The notes under the pieces: model-generated
The model's database searches: none
Told to the model about the DNA's origin: nothing
What the model saw: only the letters and a program-made list of their open reading frames with translations
In this document: piece after piece, positions 27,746-35,057 of the stretch
Layout: each line of letters starts with the position of its first letter
Numbering within the stretch: the first letter of the stretch is position 1
DNA from: a virus
Virus record (IMG/VR): IMGVR_UViG_3300012039_000002
Coordinates: 1-64,000 of that record
Direction: 5' to 3' (one strand)
Length of the DNA stretch: 64,000 nucleotides
Program-made: the position numbers and the translations under genes

Positions 27746-27876
27746 AATGGCGGATAGGAGAGATTTTAGTGATCCTGAGTCCGTCCGGGTGGGCTCCCGT
27801 AACTACCAGAACAGCCCATGAGCGCAGTACAGAGAAGTACAGGTTTGGCCGTTCCTGTTAAAAACGGCCAGCCATT
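27746..27876 (+). ncRNA. Multi-helix noncoding RNA with its own promoter
   Basis: AATGGC (27746-27751) pairs with GCCATT (27871-27876). Inside, in order: GGAT/ATCC, GAGTCC/GGGCTC, GTAC-AGAGAA-GTAC, and TGGCCGTT/AACGGCCA (8 bp). The outer stem stacks directly on the first and last inner helices with no spacer. No frame with an SD crosses it. It could be a standalone regulatory RNA or the leader of the small 27938 gene. Confidence 0.6.
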
Positions 27877-27937
27877 ACGTTTCCTCGTTAGAACACCATA
27901 ATTTAGTACTTACCGATGTTGCATGGGAGGTTGAAAT

Positions 27938-28042
27938 ATGCATACTGTAAGAGAAGCAGTTAGAAAAATTATCGATGAGTTGCGTGCTCAGATCGAGGCT
28001 TCTAAAAAGAAACTCGTGAAAAGGGCTACTCGAAAGAAGTAA
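27938..28042 (+). CDS. Very small basic protein
   Basis: 34 residues, SD gggagg, helical with a Lys/Arg-rich end (KKKLVKRATRKK). It likely binds nucleic acid. First coding frame after the 27746 RNA. Confidence 0.5.
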   Translation: MHTVREAVRKIIDELRAQIEASKKKLVKRATRKK

Positions 28043-28047
28043 GCTGT

Positions 28048-28118
28048 GCCCTTGTAGCTTAATGGAAAAGCAGCGGTTTTGTAAACCGCCGATGTTGGTT
28101 CGATTCCGACCTGGGGCT
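28048..28118 (+). tRNA. tRNA-Thr(UGU)
   Basis: Acceptor GCCCTTG/CTGGGGC with one U-U mismatch, anticodon stem GCGGT/ACCGC with loop TTTGTAA, standard T-arm, discriminator T then CA. Confidence 0.9.
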
Positions 28119-28140
28119 CACCAAATAAAAAGGAGTACGT

Positions 28141-28332
28141 ATGGCTAAAAAGAAAAGTCCGATGACAAAGAGACCGAGCACGCTGGTCGTAGCACCGGGA
28201 TGTGAAGCTTGCAGCAAAGTGTGCAAATACAACGGCCCTGTTGCTGATCCTTTTATGGCGGCAGAGTGGAAACGAGAAGAGCCCTACGGTTGTAATTCAA
28301 AACTTACGGGCTTTGGACTAGAAGGAGTATGA
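28141..28332 (+). CDS. Small Cys-containing hypothetical protein
   Basis: 63 residues, basic start and CEACSKVCKYNG with a later Cys, which could form one metal site. SD aaggag. Confidence 0.55.
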   Translation: MAKKKSPMTKRPSTLVVAPGCEACSKVCKYNGPVADPFMAAEWKREEPYGCNSKLTGFGLEGV

Positions 28333-28333
28333 A

Positions 28334-28504
28334 ATGGACGCGCAGAAGATTAAGGAAATTCAGGGATTAATAACTAGACATCAAAAAGCAGTTCTGCCTC
28401 AGCCGCCACGTCCTGCAGGTCATAATCGTCAGGATGAAGATTTAAATAAGGTGGCAGCCAATGATATTATTGGAAAGGGTGGAGAGTCAGATCTCCGCAA
28501 ATAA
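28334..28504 (+). CDS. Small hypothetical protein
   Basis: 56 residues, Pro-rich middle (LPQPPRPAGHN). ATG 28334 lies 1 nt after the previous stop and its own stop abuts the next start. Confidence 0.5.
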   Translation: MDAQKIKEIQGLITRHQKAVLPQPPRPAGHNRQDEDLNKVAANDIIGKGGESDLRK

Positions 28505-28840
28505 ATGAAAATTGAAATAGACGTCGATCCGTCTAAAAAAGAAATTGTAATTAAAGATGGCGCAGGAAACGAACGCTATGTAAAAAGCATCGTCATTTGC
28601 GGAGGCGACGCCACAGCTGGGAAGTTTTATTTATTTGGATGGGGCTCTTCTGCAGATGGCGGCTGGGCGTTAGCTCATTCGCTAAAGGCTACGGAAGATC
28701 CTTTTTACAAGAGGTTGTTCGATCACTTCTTTAGATGGCTGGGAATCAATAACGGGATGGCTATTGTTGGAGAAGAGCCTGAAGCTATTTTAAAGAGGTG
28801 GGAGGCAGAAGACAAGAAAAACACTCCGACGTACAATTAA
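28505..28840 (+). CDS. Hypothetical protein
   Basis: 111 residues. A beta-rich N terminus (MKIEIDVDPSKKEIVIKDGAG) and YLFGWGSSADGGWALAHSL. No family recognised. Confidence 0.6.
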   Translation: MKIEIDVDPSKKEIVIKDGAGNERYVKSIVICGGDATAGKFYLFGWGSSADGGWALAHSLKATEDPFYKRLFDHFFRWLGINNGMAIVGEEPEAILKRWEAEDKKNTPTYN

Positions 28841-28845
28841 CAAAC

Positions 28846-28918
28846 GCCCTTGTAGGCTAAGTGGATAAACCATCAGGTTTCTACCCTGAGTTTGGGGGTT
28901 CGAGTCCTCCCAAGGGCG
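28846..28918 (+). tRNA. tRNA-Arg(UCU)
   Basis: Perfect acceptor GCCCTTG/CAAGGGC, anticodon stem TCAGG/CCTGA with loop TTTCTAC, discriminator G then CAT. Confidence 0.93.
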
Positions 28919-28921
28919 CAT

Positions 28922-28995
28922 GGCTTCGTAGGCCAATTGGCAGAGTCAGCAGGCTCAAACCCTGTTCAGTGTCAGTTCGAATCTGACCGGAGCCA
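28922..28995 (+). tRNA. tRNA-Leu(CAA) with short variable loop
   Basis: Acceptor GGCTTCG/CGGAGCC, anticodon stem GCAGG/CCTGT with loop CTCAAAC, variable region TCAGT (5 nt), discriminator A then CAT. Confidence 0.9.
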
Positions 28996-29017
28996 CATCA
29001 TACAAAAGGAGACGCAT

Positions 29018-29230
29018 ATGGGATGGCAAGCACGCTTGAAGGATAAGCCCAAGTTTGAGAGAACATGCAATAAGTGCGGTGGCACAGGAATTAAGAGAAA
29101 ATACATCTCAGTCAACGGCATTCAGGGAGAAGAAATAAGAAAGTGTAAATGCAGCTTGCCCAAGGTAGAAGCCAAGATCATTCCTGCAGAAGTAATAATC
29201 GATGCGGACTCAGCTATTCGTTCGTCATAA
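29018..29230 (+). CDS. Small zinc-finger protein
   Basis: 70 residues from ATG 29018 (SD aaaggag). CNKCGGTG and a later CKC resemble half of a DnaJ-type zinc centre. Unknown. Confidence 0.55.
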   Translation: MGWQARLKDKPKFERTCNKCGGTGIKRKYISVNGIQGEEIRKCKCSLPKVEAKIIPAEVIIDADSAIRSS

Positions 29231-29235
29231 ATCGT

Positions 29236-29264
29236 TGTACAATCCTCTATAATTGTTTTATAAT
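29236..29264 (+). promoter_or_regulatory. Promoter, TGTACA-N17-TATAAT
   Basis: TGTACA 29236-29241 and TATAAT 29259-29264, 17 nt apart, directly before the RNA ligase gene. Confidence 0.8.
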
Positions 29265-29297
29265 GTTTTTAAATAACCACCAAAGAGGTGCATTCAC

Positions 29298-30296
29298 ATG
29301 TCTGTTTTTCATTCCTACGAAAAAGTTGAACGTCTAGAAAAAGAAGAGTGCGATGGCATTCTCAATGGCATTTGCTACATCTTTGAGAAGCTAGACGGTG
29401 CTAACGCACAGATCTATCTAGACACTGTCACTAACGAGATTGCGTTCGGTAGTCGCAACCGGGTTCTCGGCATTGGTGACAATCTTGTCTCGGGAGATTC
29501 TTTTAGAGGCTTTGCTGGCTGGGTAAAGGAAAACAAACTCAGCTTAAGCAATTTCTTCACTATTTATCCCGACTATATTCTCATGGGCGAGTGGCTTATT
29601 AAGCATTCTCTTCCGTACCATGCTTCCGCGTATCAAAATTTCTATGTTTTTGATGTCTACAACACTGTCAAAGAGCGATACGTCCGTTTTGCTGACGGCG
29701 ATGATGCCTACGTGTGGAATACTGTTCAAAAAGCGGGTCTTAAGACTATCAAGCTAGACGACGCGCTCACTAATCCGACAATGGAAGATCTGCAGAGAAT
29801 GCTTGGTATTCCTTCGTACTACGGCGCTCCGTTTCGCGAGGGCATCGTAATTAAGAATTACGATTTCGTGAACAAGTGGGGTCGCCAGCCTTATGGTAAA
29901 CTTCTTCATGAAACTTTCAAGGAAGTCAAAGCTACTCCAAAAGCTCCCGCAGGTGAAGACGCAATTGAAAGGGCTGTTCAGGTTCAGTACGTTACTGAAG
30001 CTCGTGTAAATAAGATTTGCTACAAAATCAAGTATCTTGAAGTCTGCAAAATGCCAGAGTTTTCAGCTGACGACAACGTTAGTTCTGCTGTAGAGAAATA
30101 TAGACTTGAAATGAAGCATGTCCCTCAAGTTATCAACATGGTTTGGTATGACATCATCACAGAGGATATGAACGACATTCTCAAGCGCCTCAAGGATCCA
30201 ACTATTAATTTCAAGCTATTGAAGAGACTTGTATTTGAACGGGCAAAGGAATACTATATCCGTAGCCTACAAGAAGGAGTATTGCATGAAGGGTAG
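29298..30296 (+). CDS. RNA ligase, Rnl2-like
   Basis: 332 residues. Motif I EKLDGANAQIY carries the adenylated Lys (about residue 35); GSRNRV, GEWLI, FYVFDVY (IIIa), REGIVIKNY (IV) and the final Lys motif near KLLHETFKEVK are in Rnl2 order. A helical C-terminal domain follows (about 235-332). These enzymes seal 3'-OH/5'-phosphate nicks in RNA. Placed at the end of a tRNA array, the obvious job is mending tRNAs broken by host anticodon nucleases. No kinase-phosphatase partner is seen in the window. Confidence 0.88.
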   Translation: MSVFHSYEKVERLEKEECDGILNGICYIFEKLDGANAQIYLDTVTNEIAFGSRNRVLGIGDNLVSGDSFRGFAGWVKENKLSLSNFFTIYPDYILMGEWLIKHSLPYHASAYQNFYVFDVYNTVKERYVRFADGDDAYVWNTVQKAGLKTIKLDDALTNPTMEDLQRMLGIPSYYGAPFREGIVIKNYDFVNKWGRQPYGKLLHETFKEVKATPKAPAGEDAIERAVQVQYVTEARVNKICYKIKYLEVCKMPEFSADDNVSSAVEKYRLEMKHVPQVINMVWYDIITEDMNDILKRLKDPTINFKLLKRLVFERAKEYYIRSLQEGVLHEG

Positions 30297-30720
30297 GATG
30301 AAACCATCGACCAGGTACGAACGATTCAGAGAAGCGATCCTGGCTAAGTTCAATGAACAGCATAGTCAAAGTCGTCTCATCACATTCTTAAAAACAAAGG
30401 AGAACATCAACAACGAAATCGCATACTGTTGTGACGAGAACGATGCCTTAAAAGATGACGCTATAAGCATGGCGCATTCTTATTGGCAGATTTTTAGGTT
30501 AGTTAACCGACCCATTTTATTGAGAGATTTGGAGGTGTTTGCTGCCTTTACGTACCCTAGCTTTAACACGGTTTCAACAAGAAGTGCTTTTTACACGGCG
30601 ATATCTGTATTGCATAGCATTAATTTAATTGACTATACATTTAGAGAATTAGATGGACGCCCGGCGGACGTGATTCTGTTTTCTATCCACGAAGATGAAC
30701 TAACAACTACGGAGGAGTAA
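30286..30720 (+). CDS. Hypothetical protein, possibly winged helix
   Basis: 144 residues from ATG 30286 (SD gaaggag), overlapping the ligase end by 11 nt. The C-terminal part (ILLRDLEVFAAF ... SVLHSINLIDYTFR) has the helix-helix-strand feel of a winged-helix domain, but this is weak. Confidence 0.55.
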   Translation: MKGRMKPSTRYERFREAILAKFNEQHSQSRLITFLKTKENINNEIAYCCDENDALKDDAISMAHSYWQIFRLVNRPILLRDLEVFAAFTYPSFNTVSTRSAFYTAISVLHSINLIDYTFRELDGRPADVILFSIHEDELTTTEE

Positions 30721-30722
30721 AT

Positions 30723-30923
30723 ATGTCTATTGGTAAACAAGCTTATGAAGAAATTGCACAGATTGCCCAGCTGGCACTGCAGGACGACGCGGTGAAGTTT
30801 TACGATAAGGAAACAAACGCAGCCGGTGGTAGGCTGAGAAAGCACTTGAAGGCGATTGCTGACATTGTGCGGGCCGAGAAAAAGAATATCCTCGAGGTCA
30901 GGAACGGGCGATCAAAGAAGTAA
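30723..30923 (+). CDS. Histone H1-like protein
   Basis: 66 residues. KFYDKETNAAGGRLRKHLKAI ... IRAEKKN follows the pattern of the short bacterial and phage histone H1-like proteins (FYDKG..SAG.R.RK.L). It likely binds DNA. Followed by a strong terminator. Confidence 0.6.
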   Translation: MSIGKQAYEEIAQIAQLALQDDAVKFYDKETNAAGGRLRKHLKAIADIVRAEKKNILEVRNGRSKK

Positions 30924-30942
30924 TTAGTTCTTGGTTGAACAA

Positions 30943-30973
30943 GGGTGGCAGCTTTAGGGTTGCCACCCTTTTT
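30943..30973 (+). terminator. Rho-independent terminator
   Basis: GGGTGGCA (30943-30950) pairs perfectly with TGCCACCC (30961-30968), followed by five T. It closes the RNA ligase operon. Confidence 0.88.
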
Positions 30974-30993
30974 ACTAATATCTGGAGGTAGTT

Positions 30994-31497
30994 ATGAAAC
31001 AAGTCAAGATTATGGGCATCGACTATTCTGTTGTCCAAGTGGGCGCTACAGAAGTAGTCGAGGCTTTCAAAGACAGTCCGCATTTTGCTTCCGTCAAAGA
31101 ATTGGTTGGAGAAAATGGAGAGAATTTTGCGGGTCTTTGTGATGCACAAAAGTGCGTAATCTACATTTTCAAAGATCTACCTCAAGACAAGAAAGAAAAG
31201 GTTTTCGTGCATGAAACAATTGAAGCTACCGATCAAGAGTGTCTCCTTGAGCTGCCGCATTCTAGAATTCAGGAGATTACAAATCTCTTGTACATGAATG
31301 AGCCGCTTAACTTGAGCGACACTAAGCTTCAGACTGTTTTGACATCGTTTGAAAAGGCAGGCTTGTGGACTTCTGGTAACACGTTCACTTTCGCCAACAA
31401 TTTGCATGTTCAGGGAAAGATAAACGTTAAAGGATTACTAGAAGATGATGCTAAAGCAAGTGAAGTTGAACCTGTTTCTGGGTATAATCAAGGGTAG
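30994..31497 (+). CDS. Metallopeptidase-like hypothetical protein
   Basis: 167 residues. VFVHETIEATDQECLLELPH has a His-Glu-x3-Glu arrangement close to the HExxH zinc motif of ImmA/IrrE-type phage proteins (H-E-x-x-E-A), with a later LPH. Catalysis is uncertain. SD ggagg. Confidence 0.55.
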   Translation: MKQVKIMGIDYSVVQVGATEVVEAFKDSPHFASVKELVGENGENFAGLCDAQKCVIYIFKDLPQDKKEKVFVHETIEATDQECLLELPHSRIQEITNLLYMNEPLNLSDTKLQTVLTSFEKAGLWTSGNTFTFANNLHVQGKINVKGLLEDDAKASEVEPVSGYNQG

Positions 31498-31507
31498 CGT
31501 TAACGCG

Positions 31508-31897
31508 ATGATGATTCCTGCCAAACATGGCAAGCGTCTCATTTACTCTGGCGGTTATAGGGCGGCAAAGCAGAAGGTTCAGAAGTTTTTAGAGGAAAAC
31601 TACAAGGAGTTGGGTGGTTGCCTAAGCAATCATCCAGAGTTCTATTACACAACTGTAGACTATATAGTCTATGATAATTGGCTGACGAAGTCAAGTAAGT
31701 ATCAAAAGCTCCGGAAGAAGGACGTCGCTAACTTTACTAAGAACTCAGAAGACGTTGTCTTTACGTTTCTGGGCGTTGACGATTCGTCCATTGTTGATTC
31801 ACGTATCCGCAAGGCCTTGGTTAAGCCGGGCCACACTGCTTCAATGCAGTGCGTCGTATCTCTATACGAGATGGACCCTAAGGTGCTGGATGTTTAA
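31508..31897 (+). CDS. RusA-like Holliday junction resolvase (tentative)
   Basis: 129 residues. RKKDVANFTKNSEDVVFTFLG plus GVDDSSIVDSRIRKAL follows the RusA pattern DVDN..K...D..NG...DD..I...K. The usual second Asp of DVDN is Ala here, so activity is in question. RusA cuts branched DNA before packaging. It is the last plus-strand gene and its end overlaps the first minus-strand gene by 20 nt. ATG 31511 is an alternative start. Confidence 0.5.
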   Translation: MMIPAKHGKRLIYSGGYRAAKQKVQKFLEENYKELGGCLSNHPEFYYTTVDYIVYDNWLTKSSKYQKLRKKDVANFTKNSEDVVFTFLGVDDSSIVDSRIRKALVKPGHTASMQCVVSLYEMDPKVLDV

Positions 31898-32231
31898 AGA
31901 TCTCTACTGTTGAATCTTCTTTACTAATCTCCACAACATCAGCGTACATTTCAAGGAAGCCGTAGACTAGCTCGTCTACTACTTCTTTCGTTACTTTTGA
32001 TATCTTTTCTATAACGTAAAGATAAGTTCCAAACCCCAATTGACTATTTAGTCCAAAAGTGAGGTTATCAGCCTCATAGCTTTCTAATGGAGGGTTTGAG
32101 AACTTATCCTTGATGGACAACCTGAAGTTATACTTTGAATCGTCTGTGCCGATGTCTCTATAGCCATCTGACAGTGATTTGATCTTTAGAAGGTATTTGT
32201 CACCCGTTATTAAATGCAGTCTTTGTCCCAT
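31878..32231 (-). CDS. Hypothetical protein
   Basis: 117 residues, beta-rich start (MGQRLHLITGDKYLLKI) and mixed end. It is convergent with the RusA-like gene. Not recognised. Confidence 0.6.
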   Translation of the reverse strand: MGQRLHLITGDKYLLKIKSLSDGYRDIGTDDSKYNFRLSIKDKFSNPPLESYEADNLTFGLNSQLGFGTYLYVIEKISKVTKEVVDELVYGFLEMYADVVEISKEDSTVEIFKHPAP

Positions 32232-32278
32232 AAAGTATGCGAGGGCGGCCTTTCGACCGCCCTCTGTCTCCTTGTTTG

Positions 32279-32764
32279 TTACTTAAGAACAGGCGTTTCA
32301 GCAGCCATCCCAAGAGCGGCAGCCTGAGCGCCATGAACTCTTAGGGTAATGAAGTCCGCAACGTTCTGAACTCCCTCGCCAAGATCAGCGTCCGCATTGA
32401 CTGCATACGCCGTGTCCCCAGCTGCATCACCCGAAATAACCCAAAAGCCGAAAGCTCCGTCTGGATCTATTTCGAATGTGCCATCGCCTGACTGGACCGA
32501 AACATTGAAATTCTCAATAGCAATCGGCTTTCCGCCTGGCGTAACAGGGTTTAGTTTCACATGGATCTTCTCTTCATTTGTGCAAGCTAGTTCTAACATA
32601 GCAGTACTCTCCTTTGACCACTTAAGCTTTGGCATTCCCACACTGTAGTTCCACGCTACATGATTGCAGAGTTTATGTACTTTGTGAGACGGAACGCTAT
32701 AGTAGTTGTTAACAATTGTTGCCGGGTGAATCGGACTACACTCAGCGTAGTTTTTATGTTTCAT
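32279..32764 (-). CDS. Ig-like domain phage protein
   Basis: 161 residues from the ATG at 32764, which follows SD ggaggtgg; the frame is open 30 codons further up. The part LACTNEEKIHVKLNPVTPGG ... FWVISGDAAGDTAY ... DADLGEGV ... GAQAAALG matches a widespread phage Ig-like protein, probably a virion decoration or small surface protein. Confidence 0.7.
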   Translation of the reverse strand: MKHKNYAECSPIHPATIVNNYYSVPSHKVHKLCNHVAWNYSVGMPKLKWSKESTAMLELACTNEEKIHVKLNPVTPGGKPIAIENFNVSVQSGDGTFEIDPDGAFGFWVISGDAAGDTAYAVNADADLGEGVQNVADFITLRVHGAQAAALGMAAETPVLK

Positions 32765-32829
32765 GATGCCACCTCCGCTTAGTGAATAAATTAAGTCGAT
32801 TCCCCCTCGGAAGTACGTTGTTAGAAAAA

Positions 32830-33717
32830 TTAGTTTCTTAGGGCAGTCCCGCAAACGCCACAGAATTCAAAGCTTGATTTCCACGTACGTCCGCACGTAG
32901 GACACACAAACTTTTCCCTTACAATCACAGGCTGCTGTACATAGGCTTTGTCTCTTGTCCCTTTCAATATGATAACTAATGAATGGACATTTGATTCTAG
33001 TGCACTAGCATGAGCCGTCCCAAATTTCTGGAACGATTTAGAGCCTTCAACGGTGATACCTGCGTCGTTTGACAGAGAGCGTTTCAATAATCCTTCTGGC
33101 TCTTCGCAGCGGAAAGTATCTGGGCCGTTCATTACAGCATTCATCGCATTTCCGACTTGCGACGTGAAACATGAAGACTTCGTCCCTCCACCTACAGAAT
33201 TAGACGCTGTGTAAGTTACGCCACCCAATGGCGCGCTAGTGTTCTGGACGCCGATCCAAAGGTTGTTTGGGCAACACCACGGACACATGCATCCCCATGG
33301 ATGATTATTGTAATAATGATCGTGCTTATAGTTGTAGCGGATTTCCCTTACTTCTGGCAGAGGTTTTTCAAACTGCCAAGTGACTCGAATGATTCCGTCG
33401 TCAATCTTGTCGCCTCTGAAATCACTTATTTGTTCGGTCTTTTCGATGAACTTGAATCTCCTACCTTCTGTGAGGCTCTCAACAAATCGTTCGATATCAG
33501 CTGTATGGCCCGCTCGCATATAGAAACCACTTTCGCTGACTTTTCTGCCATCGATTTCGATGTGCACAACGGCGTTTCTTCCACCGAGATTCTTGAGTAG
33601 AAGCGAGTACTCTGAACCGAATGGAATAAAAACGGACGATTGGTTGTTTTGGATTTTCTCTCGGAGGATCTTCTTACCGACTTTTACAGAACACACGAGT
33701 TTATTACTGTACATCAT
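32830..33717 (-). CDS. Probable phage structural protein with C-terminal zinc ribbon
   Basis: 295 residues (or from the next Met at 33714). N-terminal half is beta-rich with SSVFIPFGSEYSLLLKN and FKFIEKT; the middle has GCMCPWCCPNNLW; the C terminus has CPTCGRTWKSSFEFCGVCG, a complete four-Cys ribbon. The N-terminal part resembles a protein found near phage structural genes; the zinc ribbon is an unusual addition. Confidence 0.6.
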   Translation of the reverse strand: MMYSNKLVCSVKVGKKILREKIQNNQSSVFIPFGSEYSLLLKNLGGRNAVVHIEIDGRKVSESGFYMRAGHTADIERFVESLTEGRRFKFIEKTEQISDFRGDKIDDGIIRVTWQFEKPLPEVREIRYNYKHDHYYNNHPWGCMCPWCCPNNLWIGVQNTSAPLGGVTYTASNSVGGGTKSSCFTSQVGNAMNAVMNGPDTFRCEEPEGLLKRSLSNDAGITVEGSKSFQKFGTAHASALESNVHSLVIILKGTRDKAYVQQPVIVREKFVCPTCGRTWKSSFEFCGVCGTALRN

Positions 33718-33731
33718 GGCACGACCTTTCC

Positions 33732-33768
33732 CGGTATCTGACTAGTACCGTAGAGTTTAAAGTCAGAT
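33732..33768 (-). promoter_or_regulatory. Two mutually exclusive leader hairpins
   Basis: Upstream of the 33717 gene, ATCTGACT and AGTCAGAT form an 8-bp stem (33736-33743 with 33761-33768), while CGGTA/TACCG (33732-33736 with 33746-33750) forms a second stem that crosses it. They cannot both form without a connecting loop, so the leader may switch between the two. Confidence 0.4.
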
Positions 33769-33806
33769 GGATTTTATGCAATTGTTTGTATGTAAATTAC
33801 CAAGAT

Positions 33807-34460
33807 TTAGTCATTTCTTATCCAGACAGCGTCTCCTTGATTGCCGCCTAAATAGAGCGGTATGTAATACATTTCTTTGAAATTGTAAAACTCCAAAAGA
33901 TGCTTCACTTCGGCATACACGTGCTGATCTTTCCACACGGGCAACCACTCAACTTCAATGTGTATAGATTTCATAGCTCTTATTGCATCGCCAAAGCTAA
34001 TGAGAACTTCCCAAGTAAACCCTTCTACATCTATTTTGACGAGATCTATTTCTGGTTCGTTGATGAGTTGCAAGAGCTGGACACCGTTTATAGCTAACAC
34101 ATTGATCCAATTTATTGGATGTGGCGCGCCCCAATACTTAGAAATGAATTCAGTGTCGGCTGATAGAATAGAACTTGTTCCCACTATATGATCTGGAAAT
34201 ACTGTAGCGGGTATAGCATTGAATTTAATGACACCTGGCTGATTAGAGATAGCTAATTCAAAAGACCTGTATTGCGGAAAGTTTTTCACGATTTGTTTGA
34301 ATGATTCGGGATGCGGCTCAACGATAAACATCTTGTTGTCGGGTATGTCGGCTAGTTTTTGCACTATTTCTGCATGGAGCGCATCTCTAGATCCAATTTC
34401 TAGAAAGTTTTTTGGCGGCTCTTTGAAGCGCTCAAGATACGTCTTGTAATATTGTTCCAT
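33807..34460 (-). CDS. FkbM family methyltransferase
   Basis: 217 residues from the ATG that overlaps the previous stop (TAATG). FLEIGSRDAL is the SAM loop, IVEPHPESF motif II, and DLVKIDVEGFTWEVL the FkbM hallmark. It could decorate virion or surface glycans. Lies between a lysozyme-like gene and probable structural genes. Confidence 0.85.
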   Translation of the reverse strand: MEQYYKTYLERFKEPPKNFLEIGSRDALHAEIVQKLADIPDNKMFIVEPHPESFKQIVKNFPQYRSFELAISNQPGVIKFNAIPATVFPDHIVGTSSILSADTEFISKYWGAPHPINWINVLAINGVQLLQLINEPEIDLVKIDVEGFTWEVLISFGDAIRAMKSIHIEVEWLPVWKDQHVYAEVKHLLEFYNFKEMYYIPLYLGGNQGDAVWIRND

Positions 34461-35050
34461 TATTTTATGTTCCCTTGCCATGGTTTGGGTGCGGTTGGGT
34501 CGATTGTAATATCGAACAATTCTGAGGTAAATGCTAAGTGATAGTTTTTAATCAGTTTTTTGATATAATCAGCCGGAACATTGCCGTCGTGCCAATTTCC
34601 AGAATTATAAGCGTCTCCAGCTAATCCGATGAAGTTTACGTCGTTTGCTGTGCCGTCTTTGAATATCCTTCTGTTGAAAAATTTGACAACGGCAGTGATA
34701 GCGTATTCATCATTTCCGGCCTGACTGGGCGTAGGCGAGAAGCCCATTTCATAAAAACAAATGAACATTAGTTGGAAGCTGCTATATGAGCACGCAGCAG
34801 CGGATCCGTATTGTTCAACTAGCTCGAATTGCCTGCCTTTACAATATCGACCGCCTATATCATAAGCAGCTTCGTGTTTTGGCTTGTTGTTCTTTCCGCC
34901 AGATGATTCATTCAGACTGAACGCTCCTAGAAAAACCTGGGGATCGACTGGTTCAAGCGTGTCATCAACAACAAAAACTTGAGGGAACTTTAAGTATACG
35001 GCGTTTCTTTTAATCAACTTTACTAATTCGGGCATTATAAGCTGAGACAT
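34460..35050 (-). CDS. Lysozyme-like peptidoglycan hydrolase (tentative)
   Basis: 196 residues from the ATG at 35050 (SD gaggtag). HEAAYDIGG, a later SAAACSYSSFQLMF, AVVKFFNRRIF and AGDAYNSGNW are in the order seen in phage muramidases of the lysozyme superfamily, where Glu of the first motif would be catalytic and the S-x-G-x-x-Q-like turn forms the groove. Gly of that turn is replaced here, so the call is cautious. Likely the endolysin. Confidence 0.5.
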   Translation of the reverse strand: MSQLIMPELVKLIKRNAVYLKFPQVFVVDDTLEPVDPQVFLGAFSLNESSGGKNNKPKHEAAYDIGGRYCKGRQFELVEQYGSAAACSYSSFQLMFICFYEMGFSPTPSQAGNDEYAITAVVKFFNRRIFKDGTANDVNFIGLAGDAYNSGNWHDGNVPADYIKKLIKNYHLAFTSELFDITIDPTAPKPWQGNIK

Positions 35051-35057
35051 AACTACC

